The notes beneath the pieces were generated by a model. That model made no database searches and had not been told where the DNA came from. It saw nothing but the letters and a program-made list of their open reading frames with translations. Of a DNA stretch of 64,000 bases, positions 1-10,548 are shown one piece after another. The stretch comes from Microstegium vimineum. Lineage: Eukaryota > Streptophyta > Magnoliopsida > Poales > Poaceae. The stretch spans positions 49,198,100 to 49,262,099 of the forward strand of contig CM039122.1 of assembly GCA_022036555.1 (NCBI GenBank), read 5' to 3'. Both the position numbers and the translations under genes were made by a program. Within the stretch, counting starts at the first letter, position 1. Every line of letters starts with the position of its first letter.

Positions 1-131
1 CTCCTCGAGGGTGAGGCAACGTTGAAGTACACCGGTAGGGCTGCGTCGATACAGCTCGCGGCCATCCCCATACAAGACGTAGGTTTTGGCGCGTCGGGCT
101 TCAGTGCGGTCCTCTGGGAGCTCGCCCCGTT

Positions 132-1022
132 TCAGATACTCGAGATAGGGTGTGCGCCAGTCCGTCGAGGGGTTGATGTTGCGGTTGTTTCGTCGATCTC
201 CATGACCTCTCCTCCGTTCGAGGGAGGATCGGTCGAGAAGGAAGGGTCGACCCCTTGCTCAAGGGCGAGAGCCCCCGAGCCTAGGTCGACGGACGGCTTA
301 TGAAGGTCCCTCGAGAAGACGTCGGGAGGGACTATACCTCGAGTGGATGCGGTTTTGGCTAGCTCGTCAGCGGCTTCGTTGTACCGGCGGGCGATGTGGT
401 TGAACTCGAGGCCGTAGAATTTGTCCTCAAACTTTCGGACCTCGCGGTAGGATTTCATCTTGGGGTCATGGCAGCTCGAGGCCTTCATCACCTGGTCGAT
501 CACAAGCTGCGAGTCCCCTCGAACGTCGAGGCGTCGAACCCCGAGCTCGATGGCGATGCGCAGACCGTTGACGAGGGCCTCGTACTCGGCTACGTTGTTG
601 GAGGCGGAAAAGTGGAGGCGGATGACGTAGCGCATGTAGACCCCTGAGGATGATATGAACAGCAATCCGGCGCCTGCTCCCGTCTTCATCAACGATCCGT
701 CGAAGTACATGGTCCAGAGCTCGGTCTGAACTTGCGCCGGGGGTAGTTGGGTGTCGGTCCATTCTGCAATGAAATCTGCCAATACCTGCGACTTGATGGC
801 CTTCCGAGGAGCGTAGGAGAGAGTTTCCCCCATGAGCTCGACCGACCATTTGGCGATTCTCCCAGACGCCTCCCGGTTCTGGATTATCTCCCCGAGGGGG
901 AAAGACGAGACCACAGTAACCGGGTGACCCAGGAAATAGTGCTTGAGCTTCCGCCGAGTGAGGACGATGGCGTACAACAACTTCTGAATGTGGGGATATC
1001 TCACTTTGGTTTCTGAGAGCAC
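132..1022 (-). pseudogene. RNase H domain and linker to integrase, Tat element
   Basis: The reading frame carries a plant-type RNase H with acidic residues in the usual places: YFDGSLMKTGAGAG, NNVAEYEAL, GDSQLVI and RRYNEAADELAK. This is the extra RNase H of the Tat lineage, upstream of integrase. The frame ends at 132. One frame over, bases 1-160 encode the start of the integrase zinc-binding region (YLKRGELPEDRTEARRAK, then YRRSPTGVLQRCL), so a single indel near 160 separates them. The catalytic integrase core is outside the window. Confidence 0.75.
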
Positions 1023-1235
1023 CTCGCTTATGAAGTAAACGGGCCTCTAAACCAACAGGGCATGTCCCTCTTCTGCCCTCTCGACTACTATGGCAGCGCT
1101 GACTACCTGGGTAGTTGCTGCAACATAGAGTAAGAGGGACTCGACTGGGCTTGGGGACACCAAGATAGGTGGCGAGGTGAGTAAAGCTTTGAGTTTGGAG
1201 AGCGACTCCTCGACCTCGACGGTCCATGTGAAGTG

Positions 1236-2111
1236 TTATGTTTTCTTTAGGAGGCGGTAAAGGGGAAGTGCTTTCTCCCCGAGTCGTGAGATGAACCGGC
1301 TGAGGGCAGCGAGGCACCCTGTGACCCTTTGTACGCCCTTAAGATCGTTGATCGGGCCCATCCTAGTGATTGCGGTTACCTTCTCAGGGTTGGCCTCGAT
1401 CCCGCGCTGGGAAACTATGTACCCTAGGAGCATGCCTCGAGGGACCCCGAAGACACATTTCTCTAGGTTTAGCTTTATGTGATTTGTCCTGAGGCACCCA
1501 AACGCGATCTCAAGGTCCCCGAGTAGGTTCTCGACTTTCTTGGATTTGACCACGATGTCATCGACGTAGGCCTCGACGGTTGGCCCTATATGTTTTCCAA
1601 AGACATGGAGCATGCATCGTTGATATGTGGCCCCGGCGTTTCGCAAACCGAAGGGCATAGTGAGGTAGCAAAACATGCCAAATGGGGTGATGAAGAAAAT
1701 CACGAGCTGATCGGACTCCTTTATCTTTATTTGGTGATAGCCAGAATACGCATCAAGAAAGCAGAGAGTTTCACATCCCGCAGTGGAATCTACTATTTGA
1801 TCAATACGTGGTAATGGAAAAGAAACCTTAGGACATGTTTTATTTAAACTAGTGTAGTTTACGCACATTCTATCATTTCCATTATTTTTCTTGACAAGTA
1901 CAGGATTTGCTAACCACTCGGGATGATGTACCTCCTTGATGAATCCGGCCTTCAGAAGCTTGTCGACCTCCTCCCCGATGATTTTGCGCTTCTCCTCGTC
2001 AAAGCGGCGCAGCTGTTGCTTCACCGGTTTGGATCCGGCTCGGATATCCAAGGAGTGCTCGGCGACATCCCTCGGAATGCCCGGCATATCCGAGGGACTC
2101 CACGCAAACAT
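1236..2111 (-). pseudogene. reverse transcriptase of the Tat element
   Basis: A 291-residue open stretch covers the palm and fingers of a Ty3/gypsy reverse transcriptase. Visible motifs are GFIKEVHHPEWLANPVLVKK, the MCVNYTSLNKTCPK block, FLDAYSGYHQI, MPFGLRNAGATYQR and the catalytic YVDDIVVKS. The frame stops at TAA 1236-1238 just after YRLLKKT; the same frame continues past it through a connection domain and meets a second stop (TAG 1047-1049). The upstream join to protease needs a frame change near 2133. Confidence 0.8.
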
Positions 2112-2358
2112 GTCAGCATTTGCGCGCAGGAAGTCGACGCACGACTTCCTGTTTGGGCTCGAGGGTGACGCTGATCGTCAGCGCCTTCCCATCCGCGTTG
2201 CCGGGGTCGAGCGGGATGGTCTTGGTGTCCTCCGCGGGCTTGAAGTTGTCGGCGTGCCGTTTGGGGTCGGGGATCTCCTTGGAAAAGTCGTCGAGGGCCG
2301 CAAGAATGGCCGACTCCTCAACCGCCTCGGCGTTTTCAACGCACTCGACGTCGCAGTC

Positions 2359-2673
2359 TTAAGCGTGCTCGTAGGAGGTGTCGACGGTGATGACTCCCTT
2401 GGGCCCTGACATCTTTAGCTTGAGGTAGGTGTACTTCGGGATCGCCATGAACTTGGCGTATCCAGGTCGACCGATGATGGTGTGGTAGATGCCGTGAAAT
2501 GCGACCACCTCGAAGGTCAGATCTTCCTTCCGGAAGTTCGAGGGGGCACCGAAGCAGACGGGTAGCTTGACGCGGCCGATCGGGAGTGCCTTCTTTCCTG
2601 GGACGATCCCGTGGAACCCCCCGACGCTGGGCAGGAGCATGATCCTCGGGATCCCCAGGAGGTCGAGGGTCAC
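2359..2673 (-). pseudogene. retropepsin-like protease region of the Tat element
   Basis: The open stretch contains FEVVAFHGIYHTIIGRPGY followed by KLKMSGPKGVITV, which is the conserved C-terminal half of the aspartic protease in this lineage and the linker to reverse transcriptase. The frame ends at a TAA (2359-2361) after SYEHA, where related elements continue through a tyrosine, so one base change explains the stop. The upstream part with the catalytic aspartate is in another frame. Confidence 0.6.
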
Positions 2674-2938
2674 GGCGTAGATGATGTTGAGGCTACTTCC
2701 CCCATCTATGAGTACCTTGGTGAGGCGGGTGTTGAGTATGATCGGGTTGACGACGAGTGGGTAGACCCCTGCGTTGGGGACGTGCTCGGGGTGATCGTTC
2801 TGGTTGAAGGTGATCAGCGTGTGGGACCAGTCGAGGTATCGAGGAGCCTGGGCTCGAACGGAAAAGACTTCTCGACGCTCCCTCTTGCACTAACGCGTAC
2901 TGAGTCGAGTCGAGGGTCCCCCGCAGATCATGTAGCAG

Positions 2939-4956
2939 TCATGAATCTCGGGAAAGCCCCTTTTTTGCCATCGCCCTTGACGTGAAGGTCGCAGGGTGGG
3001 TCTTCCTTGTTACCGTCTTTCTTGAGGCCAAGAGAGTCGAAGTACTTCTTGAGCATGCGACAGTCCTCGAGCTGTGGTTGGCCGGTCCATTGTGATAGGG
3101 GCAGGGCTCTTTCAGTATCTTGTCAAAGACGCCCCCCTCGAGAGGGGGACCTCGAGGCTTCTTCTTGTCTTTCACAGCGACAAGATCGTCAGGCTCGACG
3201 CTGCGTCGACCCGGCTGGTTCTTCTTCTTCTTCTTCTTCTTCTTCTTCTTCTTCCTTTTGGGCCCATTATTCGAGCCCCCGGGCTCGTCCGCCTTGGCCT
3301 TCCCCTTGTTTGGGGATGCATAGAAGAACGCGCCAACGGCTTCCTCGCCGGCTGCGTAGTTGACGACGATGTCCATGAGCTCGTTGGCGGTCTTGGGGGT
3401 GTTCCGTCCCAGCTCCCGCACCAACTCCTTGCAGGTTGTCCCGACGACAAACGTCGTGATGACGTCGTCGTCGGAGATGTGGGTTAGCTCGGTACGTTGC
3501 TAGGAGAACCGTCGGGTGAAGTCACGGAGGGTTTCCCCTGGCTTCTGCTTGCAGCTGCGGAGATCCCAGGAGTTTCCTGGCCGCGCGTAGGTGCCCTTGA
3601 AGTTTTCCTCGAAGATCCTAACCAGGTCGGGCCAGCCATAGATCAAGTCCGAGGGGAGTTTCTCGAGCCATCTTCGAGCGGTTGTCGGAGAGGAAGAGCG
3701 GGAGTTGCCGAATGATGACGTGGTCGTTGTCGGCTCCTCCTAGCTGACATGCCAGCCTGAAATCAGCAAGCCAGAGCTCCGGCTTGGTTTCGTCGTTGTA
3801 CTTGACCAGGCTGGTGGGTGGACGGAAACGAACAGGCAAGGCGATTTGCCGGATCGCCTTGCTGAAGACTCGTGGCCCTGGTGGTTCCGGGGATCGACGT
3901 CGATCCTCGTCACTGTCGTAGCGCCCACCTCGATGGGCACTGTAACCTCGAGCCTCAGCGTCACCGTGTCGGCGTCGTTTGTTGTCGTTGATGTCGCGTC
4001 GCGCGTCTCGCAGTTGTCGATTGTCGAGGATGCGGTCTCGAACTGGTTGTCGCTCCACTCCGCCTTGGGGCGCCTTGTCTTGGTGGACAGATACCTCTCG
4101 ATCTTGTCGAGGGGGCACGTCCCGCTGCTCGGAGGCAGCTCCTCTGCGCCTCGAGGCCGAGCTCTTCGCTTGCTCTACGGCCGCGGTTTGGAGAAGCCCC
4201 TGGATTTCATCCCTGATGCGTTGCGCCTGGGGCGTCGATGGTGCCGGCATGTCGCGGAGCAGCATCGCGGCTGCCACGACATTCTGGCTAGCGCGGTTGT
4301 AGACGTGGTGCTCGTTCGCCCCTTCGTTAACGATCTGTCGATGGACATCCCGAGCCCGTTCGCGGGCTCCTCCATCCGGTGACCGTCCGCGATCTTGCTC
4401 GAGGGCATGCTCGAGCTGTTGGAGCCGTAGGCGCTCCTCCTCGACCTTGGCGAGCAGCTCTCGGACTTGCGCGATCTGGGCATCCTGAGGCGGACCAGCT
4501 TCGCCTGGAACCAGGGGGCGCGGCGTCTCGCAGCGGAGTAGCGTTGCGCCCTCCTCCCGCATTCGCAGCTGCGGCGTCGGTGGTCTCATCCTGGGAGTCG
4601 ACCGGCTCGATGAGGTGGAAGCACTCCCGCGTGGGATCGTAATCCTCATCGGGGGAGTCCGAGTCGGGGTAGCCATGGTAGAAGTTGGGGAAAGATCCCC
4701 TGCGCTCCTCCTCCAGCCGTCGCCGTAACGTGCCCCAGGTGTGATACCTTAGGGCCGGGGCTCGTCGTGGCTCCGAGCGCTCGTCCGGTGGAGGGGTGGT
4801 GATGAGGTTGATCGTCGCACGTAGCAGGTTCCCTGGGGACCCGTAATGTGCCTGCATCTGCGAGCCTACAAAAGCAGAACAGAGTCTGGCGTTGTTGTAG
4901 AGCCCGTGTGGAAACAAGTTGCGCGGCAGCGCGGCCGAGTATGTCGGAGAAGCCAC
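2939..4956 (-). pseudogene. gag of the Tat element, frameshifted
   Basis: Gag forms the structural shell of the retrotransposon particle. Three frames carry successive parts: an acidic N-terminal stretch (about 4956-4640), a charged coiled middle (4676-3618; runs such as LAKVEEERLRLQQLE followed by the conserved capsid-like block around ELWLADFRLACQLGGADND), and the C-terminal part (3424-2939) containing ANELMDIVVNYAAGEEA. An in-frame TAG lies at 3500-3502. A run of 13 lysines in the C-terminal part comes from an AAG microsatellite (3219-3255 on the plus strand). No zinc knuckle was recognised. This is a dead copy. Confidence 0.7.
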
Positions 4957-5380
4957 GGGGACCTCTGAGATGTCGGTGTGGCGAAGCCAAAGTCAGGCTC
5001 AGCGAGGTACCCGCCCCCGACCCGCAAGCATGGGTCAAACAGGCTCCCGAAGGGAGGAACTGTGTCACCAGCCGGGGCCGGGGAGATGGCGTCCAGTGTC
5101 TCGGAATCCGCGCGGTAAAGAGTGCGGCGGCGTCGTTCACGCCTCCCCCTGGTCGCAGGCGAGAGGCGCGAGTGGTGGGACCGTCGTCTGGTCCTCCTTG
5201 GCCCCGGCGTACCGGAGTTGCTGCTATCCATGCCACTACCTGAGAGTAGAACCATGTCCTGGTCGTGGCCCGTGGACATGAACTCTAGGCTCCCGAACCA
5301 GATGATGGTGGCGAATGGAAGTGATGAGATCGTGGAATCCATCTGGGAGAGTAGTTCGGAGTTGATCGACACGCAAAGCC

Positions 5381-5399
5381 CCCCTACCTGGCGCGCCAA
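5381..5399 (-). other. primer-binding site region of the Tat element
   Basis: Directly downstream of the LTR end on the minus strand the sequence reads TTGGCGCGCCAGGTAGG. Its position one or two bases after the LTR, starting with TGG, is what is expected for a tRNA-primed binding site. I do not assign the tRNA. Confidence 0.55.
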
Positions 5400-5802
5400 C
5401 TGTCGGTGTTATGACCAGGGGGTCAAGACCACCAACTAGTAAATTTGTATATTGCATGATCCCTCTCCCATACGTGATGAAAGAAGAACACTTTATCATG
5501 GTTCGGGCAAAGAAGGCCCTACGTCCAGCGGGGGAGGATGGATTGTATTATCTTGCACCGAAGTGCTCGTACAGGGGGGTACAAGCTGGTTTACACGGGG
5601 GTGCTCAGGATGAGCTGAGGCCTAGGACTAGCAGGGCTACCCTAGGTGGTCGGTTGATTGCTTGAGATGTTGATCAAGCAGGCAAGGAGTGGTGTTGCGA
5701 GTGTGGGCAGATGTCCGATGATCTGACCCTCTGCTCGGCTTGGAGGTGGAGTTCTGATTCTCTCTGTGTCGTCTCTCCTTGTGTCTATTATCCCAGCGTC
5801 CC

Positions 5803-5810
5803 CTTTTATA
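5803..5810 (-). promoter_or_regulatory. TATA box in the Tat element LTR
   Basis: TATAAAAG on the minus strand lies in the middle of the LTR, followed by a GC-rich stretch. This is a standard arrangement for an LTR promoter. Confidence 0.6.
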
Positions 5811-6361
5811 GGCCAAGGGGAGGCTTAGGGTTATAGAAACCTAGTACATATCAGAATGGGAGACATGTCCGTGCGCCATGCCTGCGACGAGACGTCGATC
5901 GCTGTAGCGGCATGTTCCTTCTGCACTTCCGGTGTTTCAGGGCATGGCGATAGCAGACTGGACACCGCCGTACAGCATGGCGCAGTACGGTTGGCCTTAT
6001 GTAGATGGGTACGAGTCCCACAGTTGACGCAGGACGGACTGGACGGGAGCCATGCCGGAGTGGTTGGAGACGATGGTCGAGCCCCCTGGTCGAGGGGGGT
6101 CGAGGCCAGCGTGACCCTGTCGTATCCCTGAAGACACAGTCGAGGGTTGTCATGTTCATGGCTGAGGGAGTGCCTCTGGATTCCGTACCTGCGATGTGGC
6201 TACAGCGGCCACACGGTTGACGGAGGTCCCGAGCATGAGCGGCGAGTTGATGGATTTGACTGTGGTAGTGGGCGCCCATGGCGTTAGGCGGGGGCAGGTA
6301 GGCGCATTGGATCCCCTTTACCCCATACCGGGAGCAGGTAAGTCAATCGAGCTTCCTTCTC

Positions 6362-6518
6362 AGGGGTCGTTCGATCGACCCCCCGTCCGTCACGGGGGGT
6401 CGAGGTTGAGGCGGAGGCGGAGGGGTCGTTCGTTCGACCCCTGTCCGTCAGTTGAGGTCGAGGCGGAGGGGTCGTTCGTTCGACCCCTGTCCGTCAGTCG
6501 AGGTAGAGGCGGAGGGGT
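6362..6518. repeat. 46-bp tandem repeat in the U3 region of the Tat LTR
   Basis: Units beginning AGGGGTCGTTCG start at 6362, 6421, 6467 and, partially, 6513. The spacing between the second, third and fourth starts is 46 bp; the first unit is longer (59 bp). U3 tandem repeats of this kind often carry enhancer-like sites, but no specific binding site is recognised here. Confidence 0.75.
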
Positions 6519-6722
6519 ATCCTGCCTTCTGTGTTTCCCGCAATGGGCCGGCCCACGGCTGGTCACTGTTGCCGGTGAGAGAGGCCTTTGCGTGATGGGT
6601 CTTCCTCCATTGACTTGAACGGCTGATCGGATCTTGCCTTAAAAATGGTTGCTATGTTGAGCTTTAGACTATCACACGTTTAGGGTACCCCTTGCCTTTG
6701 TACCCGACACAGAGTAATGCCA

Positions 6723-7016
6723 AAGGGCCTCTAGTCTAGTTGGTTAGAGGAACCCAGCGGCACTCCTCAGGTCCTGGGTTCGACTCCTTGTTGGAGCGAA
6801 TTTCAGGCTGGGGTTAAAAAAAATCCCCTCGTCTGTCCCATGGCCAAAGCACAGGTCTAAGGTCCGGCCCCGGTCGTGGTCGTCTCACATGGGCTATGGT
6901 GCCGTTGTGTATGGGTGGGGCAGGGGTTCGGGGGTTTTCTCGACCTACGTGAGAAGGTCTTCTTCTTAATGCAATGCCCGGGGGCTGTCTAACTCCCCGC
7001 AGGTCGAGGTTTTTTT
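6723..7016 (+). mobile_element. tRNA-derived SINE with T-rich end
   Basis: An A-box-like TAGTCTAGTTGG (6732-6743) and a B-box GGTTCGACTCC (6777-6787) form an RNA polymerase III internal promoter at the 5' end. A tRNA-unrelated body follows, ending GCAGGTCGAGG and a T run at about 7010-7016. The body matches a second, 5'-altered copy at 47140-47368. Imperfect flanking repeats (AATGCC.. at the left, AATGCAGAG at the right) may be the target duplication. It sits about 12 bp from the end of the Tat LTR. Confidence 0.75.
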
Positions 7017-7518
7017 AGAATGCAGAGTAAGATGTCCTATCAGATTATACTAGAACAAGACAGTTGAGAAGGCAGAATGGAATGGTCCTACTCATTGGAT
7101 ATAATATTTTTCCAGTACCATATTTCATGGAATATTGTAAAGTGATATCAAAACACGACATCTATGAGACTATGATGTGTTTCTTAGAGTATAGGTGCAT
7201 TCTCTGGCAATGGTACACTGGATATGTGCAAGGATGAAAACGGAAACAACATGCTCAATCTCAATGAAGAGATCAAAAAAAGGGTGGAAGAAATTAGGGT
7301 AAAAACAAATATCAATGTTATATGCATATAGTGGAGATGATTATATACCAGATCTGATGGATGCTCTTCTAACAGGCTCTACTATCCAGTGGTAATGTTC
7401 AGCGCACAAGATGTCAGAAATACAAGACTAACCATGCCAACCGTGTAAGCAAAGACAAAACTTCCCCAAGCTAAGGCAGTCTTTCTATTTTACATTTGAC
7501 ACGTGTAATGCTCTCCAG

Positions 7519-9072
7519 ATGATTGTGGGCCCAGTGGCAGAATGGTTGAAAGGTAAACTAATGAATATAGTGCAGAAGGGATACGTAAAGAGGGAGGATA
7601 AAAGACTTCAAACTGCCCAGATAAATGTAGCCCTCTCAGTAGCAAGGCTGTCTACAGTAGTTGCTGGAACTATTGGAAATTGCACCTTTGGGTCAAATAA
7701 TTTGAGTGGCATTGCCATGACTGATAGGAGAGAACACACTGACATGAAGATGCATGCTGCAATCACATCAGCTGCAGCGCTGGTGGCAGCCTCATGTGCT
7801 GAGGTGGCGAAATCTGCCGGAGCTACCAGGGAACAGGTTTCATCAGTCATTAACATGGGATTGGAGACTAAGGCACTGGGAGATTTGCTCACACTAACTA
7901 CTAGCGCGGCAGCCTGTAAGATCAAGAACCAGACCAGCTCATTTTCTCCGGATAACAAAACATGAAACCAAGGTTCTTGCTTCTGTAGGTCTAAGAGGGG
8001 TTGAGGGTCTTAAGATGCGGACAAGCAACGGTTCCTTGGAAGGCTGCATGAACAACCAGAAAGATGCCGCACTCCTTGTTCGTACACCCAAGGGTATAGC
8101 CGATTAACTCACCATTTACAGATTGTTTATCCCATTATATTACTTCATTTTTTGAATAATAGAATGTTTGGGGTAAAAATTTATTGGATTCATTTGTTCA
8201 CCCATGCAGGAAGGTTCTATAACAGGATTGTTTCCATGCACTGCAAGTATGACAATATAATACTAACATTAGGAAAGAAGTGTCATTTCAAAAGGTCTGA
8301 AAAATGTGAGTACTAAATGATATTATCATGTTTTGTACATAAACAAATAGAAATCATACTAAGATCAGGTTGAAACAACGATGAGCCCTTAACAGATAAT
8401 TTTTCATTACTTACCCACGAAAAAACATTAGAACATAGCATAGCATAATGAAAGACTTAAAAGATCTAGAGGATACAGTCATACAGTAAAACTATACTCC
8501 CTCCGTCCCAAAATAACTATAGTTTTTTGTTTCCGTGCTGTAAGTTTGACTGAATATGTAGAAAATATGTGCAACATTTCTATCTCCAAATAAATTTATT
8601 ATGAAAATATATTTAGCGATCTATCTAATGGTATTAATTGTGTACCCTAAATATTAATATTTTTTATATAAAGTTAGTCAAACTTATTTCTCGGGAAGGG
8701 ATAATGACATTTATTTTGGGATGGAGAGAGTAAGATAGAAAATACAGTCATGCAGTAACTTAAAGAAACAACAGACCTAGAACTACCCCGACTTTGCCAA
8801 GCAGTAGGATATTAAAGATAAGTGAGCTGTAAAAACTATGACGCATTGTTGTCTCTTTCCAACAAATTGTCACACCATTGACCCACTTTCTCCCAGATGT
8901 AATTTTCCAGGAACAAGGGGAGGGAGAAGAGTTCAGCTATCCTACAGATAAACAAAGCTACTGTGTAATGAATCTCTCTACATCAGGTGGAACCATTCAG
9001 TTATTATTTAAAGAGCATGAACAATACAACTCCTGGAGCACATTCATCAACTACCACATAAACAAGGGGTGA
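7519..9072 (+). CDS. VAN3-binding-protein-like (DUF828/auxin canalisation) gene, 5' part not found
   Basis: Four exons join in phase without a stop: 7519-7915, 7989-8093, 8210-8305 and 8897-9072 (258 codons). All three introns are GT-AG (73, 116 and 591 bp). The first exon shows the DUF828 core: WLKGKLMNI, QTAQINVALSVARLSTVVAG, HAAITSAAALVAASCAEVAK and SAAACLRGVEGLKMR across the first splice. The next exons give LLVRTPKGRFYNRIVSMH and end with TSGGTIQLLFKEHEQYNSW, the PH-like tail of this family. In Arabidopsis such proteins (FKD1/VAN3BP group) act with ARF-GAP VAN3 in vesicle traffic for vein patterning. The family is usually longer; the ATG at 7519 directly follows a splice acceptor (CTCTCCAG), so upstream exons are missing or unrecognised, with the Tat element and a SINE lying there. 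Intron 3 holds a MITE. Confidence 0.72.
8497..8730. mobile_element. Stowaway-like MITE in intron 3 of the VAN3BP-like gene
   Basis: Terminal inverted repeats CTCCCTCCGTCCCAAAATAA and its counterpart ending TTATTTTGGGATGGAGAGAG enclose 234 bp of AT-rich sequence. TA flanks both ends (8495-8496 and 8731-8732), the target duplication of Tc1/mariner-type MITEs. Confidence 0.85.
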
Positions 9073-9600
9073 AAGCTATCTTACTGAGTGCCTAGTTCCA
9101 ACTTCCTAGCAACACCAACACCATGTATTTATTATTTTATTATACTCTCTAAGTTTGAAACCCTATCAGTACCAAATATAGCAAAATAAAACTTACAGTT
9201 ACCTCAGTAATGTACTCAAGGATGATGAATTTGATTAGTTGATTACTTTATATTTCGAGAAAATGGTATTTGTCACTGGATTAATTTGTCTCAAGGTATT
9301 TCTTCTTAACATTTTGATCAGTAGTTATTCACGATCTCAAATTTGAGGCTCAATGAACCTCATTGAACTGACATATTTGTAATTTTTTATTAGCATTGGC
9401 ATCACAACTGTCAGTTTCTACAGTTGATTTGACAGTTGTTGTGTCTTATTACTTTAGACTAGCGTGTGTCAAACTTTTGCAATTTCATCAAACTTCGGAA
9501 CTGACAACAGGTCAACAGCAACATAAACAAGGTAACAATTTCCAGGCTAAGGGAGTCGAAACTAAAACACAACAGCCCTACTCCTACAACTGAAACTTGC
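9073..9600. other. intergenic space between convergent genes
   Basis: This holds the 3' untranslated regions of the two convergent genes. It is AT-rich. I see no repeat family, RNA gene or credible coding exon in it. Confidence 0.6.
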
Positions 9601-10286
9601 CTAGACGAAGATGATGCCGTGCTCCTTAATTGTGTCAATCACAATCCCAAGCTTGCCCTCGATCCTCTCGTTCTTCTTGGGCTCATAGGCCAGAGCAAAG
9701 ACGTCTGCGTCCATGGACCTCTCGGCGATGAGCCTCCCGATGGTCCTGCAGGCGTTGTCGTCGACAAGGGACGGGAGGGTGAGCCGGAGGTCCTTGGCGT
9801 TGGTGGTGGCGACGGCGATGACCTTGCTGGTGCCCCTGTGCATGACCTTTGCGTGCACGAAGCGCTTGGAGAAAAAAACATTGAGCAGGAAGGGGCGCAT
9901 GTACATGTCCGTGCGCTGCTTCCACGACTTGCGGTTGGGCCGCTGCTCCGTGTCCCCGCGCGACCGCCGCGTCCACGCCGCGCACACCACCGAGCTCTGC
10001 TGCTGCGGGTTGGCGATGGGTTAGATCAGGGGCGCTAGGGCGACATCAACGCGGTGGCGAATCGAATCTTAGCGTGCCGGTGCGTGAGAGAGAGGGCTAA
10101 GAGGGTTCGGACCTGGCGGTTGCCGGAGGCGGGAGGCGTGACCGGTGGGTGGAGCGCGAGGCCACGGGCCGGCCGGATGCGGGAGACGGCGATGGAGGCG
10201 GACCATGAGAGCGACGATGCGCTGACAGAGGGCGCAGTGGAATGGCGATGGGGCAGCATAGCCGTCGTGGGGTGGAGTGAAGCCAT
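9601..10286 (-). CDS. uL18-type ribosomal protein, probably organellar, two exons
   Basis: Exons 10286-10113 and 10002-9601 join in phase to give 191 residues; the 110-bp intron has GT (10112) and AG ends. The first 58 residues are rich in Ser, Ala, Pro and Arg with almost no acidic residues, as in a transit peptide. The second exon has the uL18 fold: HAKVMHRGTSKVIAVATTNA, ACRTIGRLIAERSMDADVFA and the end GKLGIVIDTIKEHGIIFV. uL18 proteins bind 5S rRNA in the large subunit; this divergent plant branch is poorly characterised and 5S binding is an inference. The start at 10286 is in a strong context (GCCATGGC). If only the second exon is considered the protein seems to lack an ATG, which the intron explains. 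Confidence 0.75.
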
Positions 10287-10548
10287 GGCAGCGGGATGGG
10301 GGAGGTGGGCGAACGGCTGGGAGAGGAATGGGATGGGTGTCTTATCCAGGCTGCATAGTTTTCCCAGGGAGCAGCGTTTTCCAAGCGCGAAAAATAGTGT
10401 ATATTTGCGTTTTCCGAGCGTGAAAAATAGTGTAAATATACTTGTTGATCGCACTTGAACAGAGAATCTTATATATAAATAAATAGAGCTCCGTTTTCTT
10501 AGTATGATATTAAAACAGTTCGTGCTTTGAAAATGTTCTTTTTTGATC

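Larger units (their letters stand above)
1..6711 (-). mobile_element. Ty3/gypsy LTR retrotransposon, Tat lineage, partial and degenerate
   Basis: Reading on the minus strand from the 5' LTR (5401-6711), the order is primer-binding region, gag, protease, reverse transcriptase, a plant-type RNase H, then the start of integrase, which runs off the window at base 1. The order gag-PR-RT-RH-IN is that of Ty3/gypsy. A second RNase H-like domain of the DEDD type directly before integrase is known from the Tat lineage, and that is why I place it there. The frame is broken repeatedly: in-frame stops at 3500-3502, 2359-2361, 1236-1238 and 1047-1049, with frame changes near 2133 and 160 and within gag. 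It cannot encode its own proteins. The 3' LTR lies outside the window, so insertion age cannot be estimated. Confidence 0.85.
5401..6711 (-). repeat. 5' LTR of the Tat-lineage element
   Basis: On the minus strand the LTR begins TGTGTCGGGTAC at 6711 and ends ACACCGACA at 5401, giving the usual TG...CA ends and a length of 1311 bp. It is followed at once by the primer-binding region. A TATA box (TATAAAAG) at 5810-5803 puts U3 at about 5811-6711 and transcription start near 5775. The bases outside the LTR at 6712-6716 are GAGTA, a possible 5-bp target duplication that cannot be checked because the other end is off the window. Confidence 0.8.

Noticed and set aside
3074..3487. 137-residue plus-strand leucine-rich frame
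   Set aside because: The leucine run is the antisense of the AAG microsatellite in gag.
6723..6800. A tRNA gene
   Set aside because: The A and B boxes are present but no cloverleaf with an acceptor stem forms, and a SINE body follows.
7916..7965. Frameshift in the VAN3BP-like gene
   Set aside because: The apparent break is a 73-bp intron with a GTAAGA donor and a TCTGTAG acceptor; splicing restores the conserved protein.
9601..9990. uL18-like frame apparently without an ATG (lost start codon)
   Set aside because: A GT-AG intron joins it in phase to an upstream exon with an ATG in strong context, so no start loss is needed.
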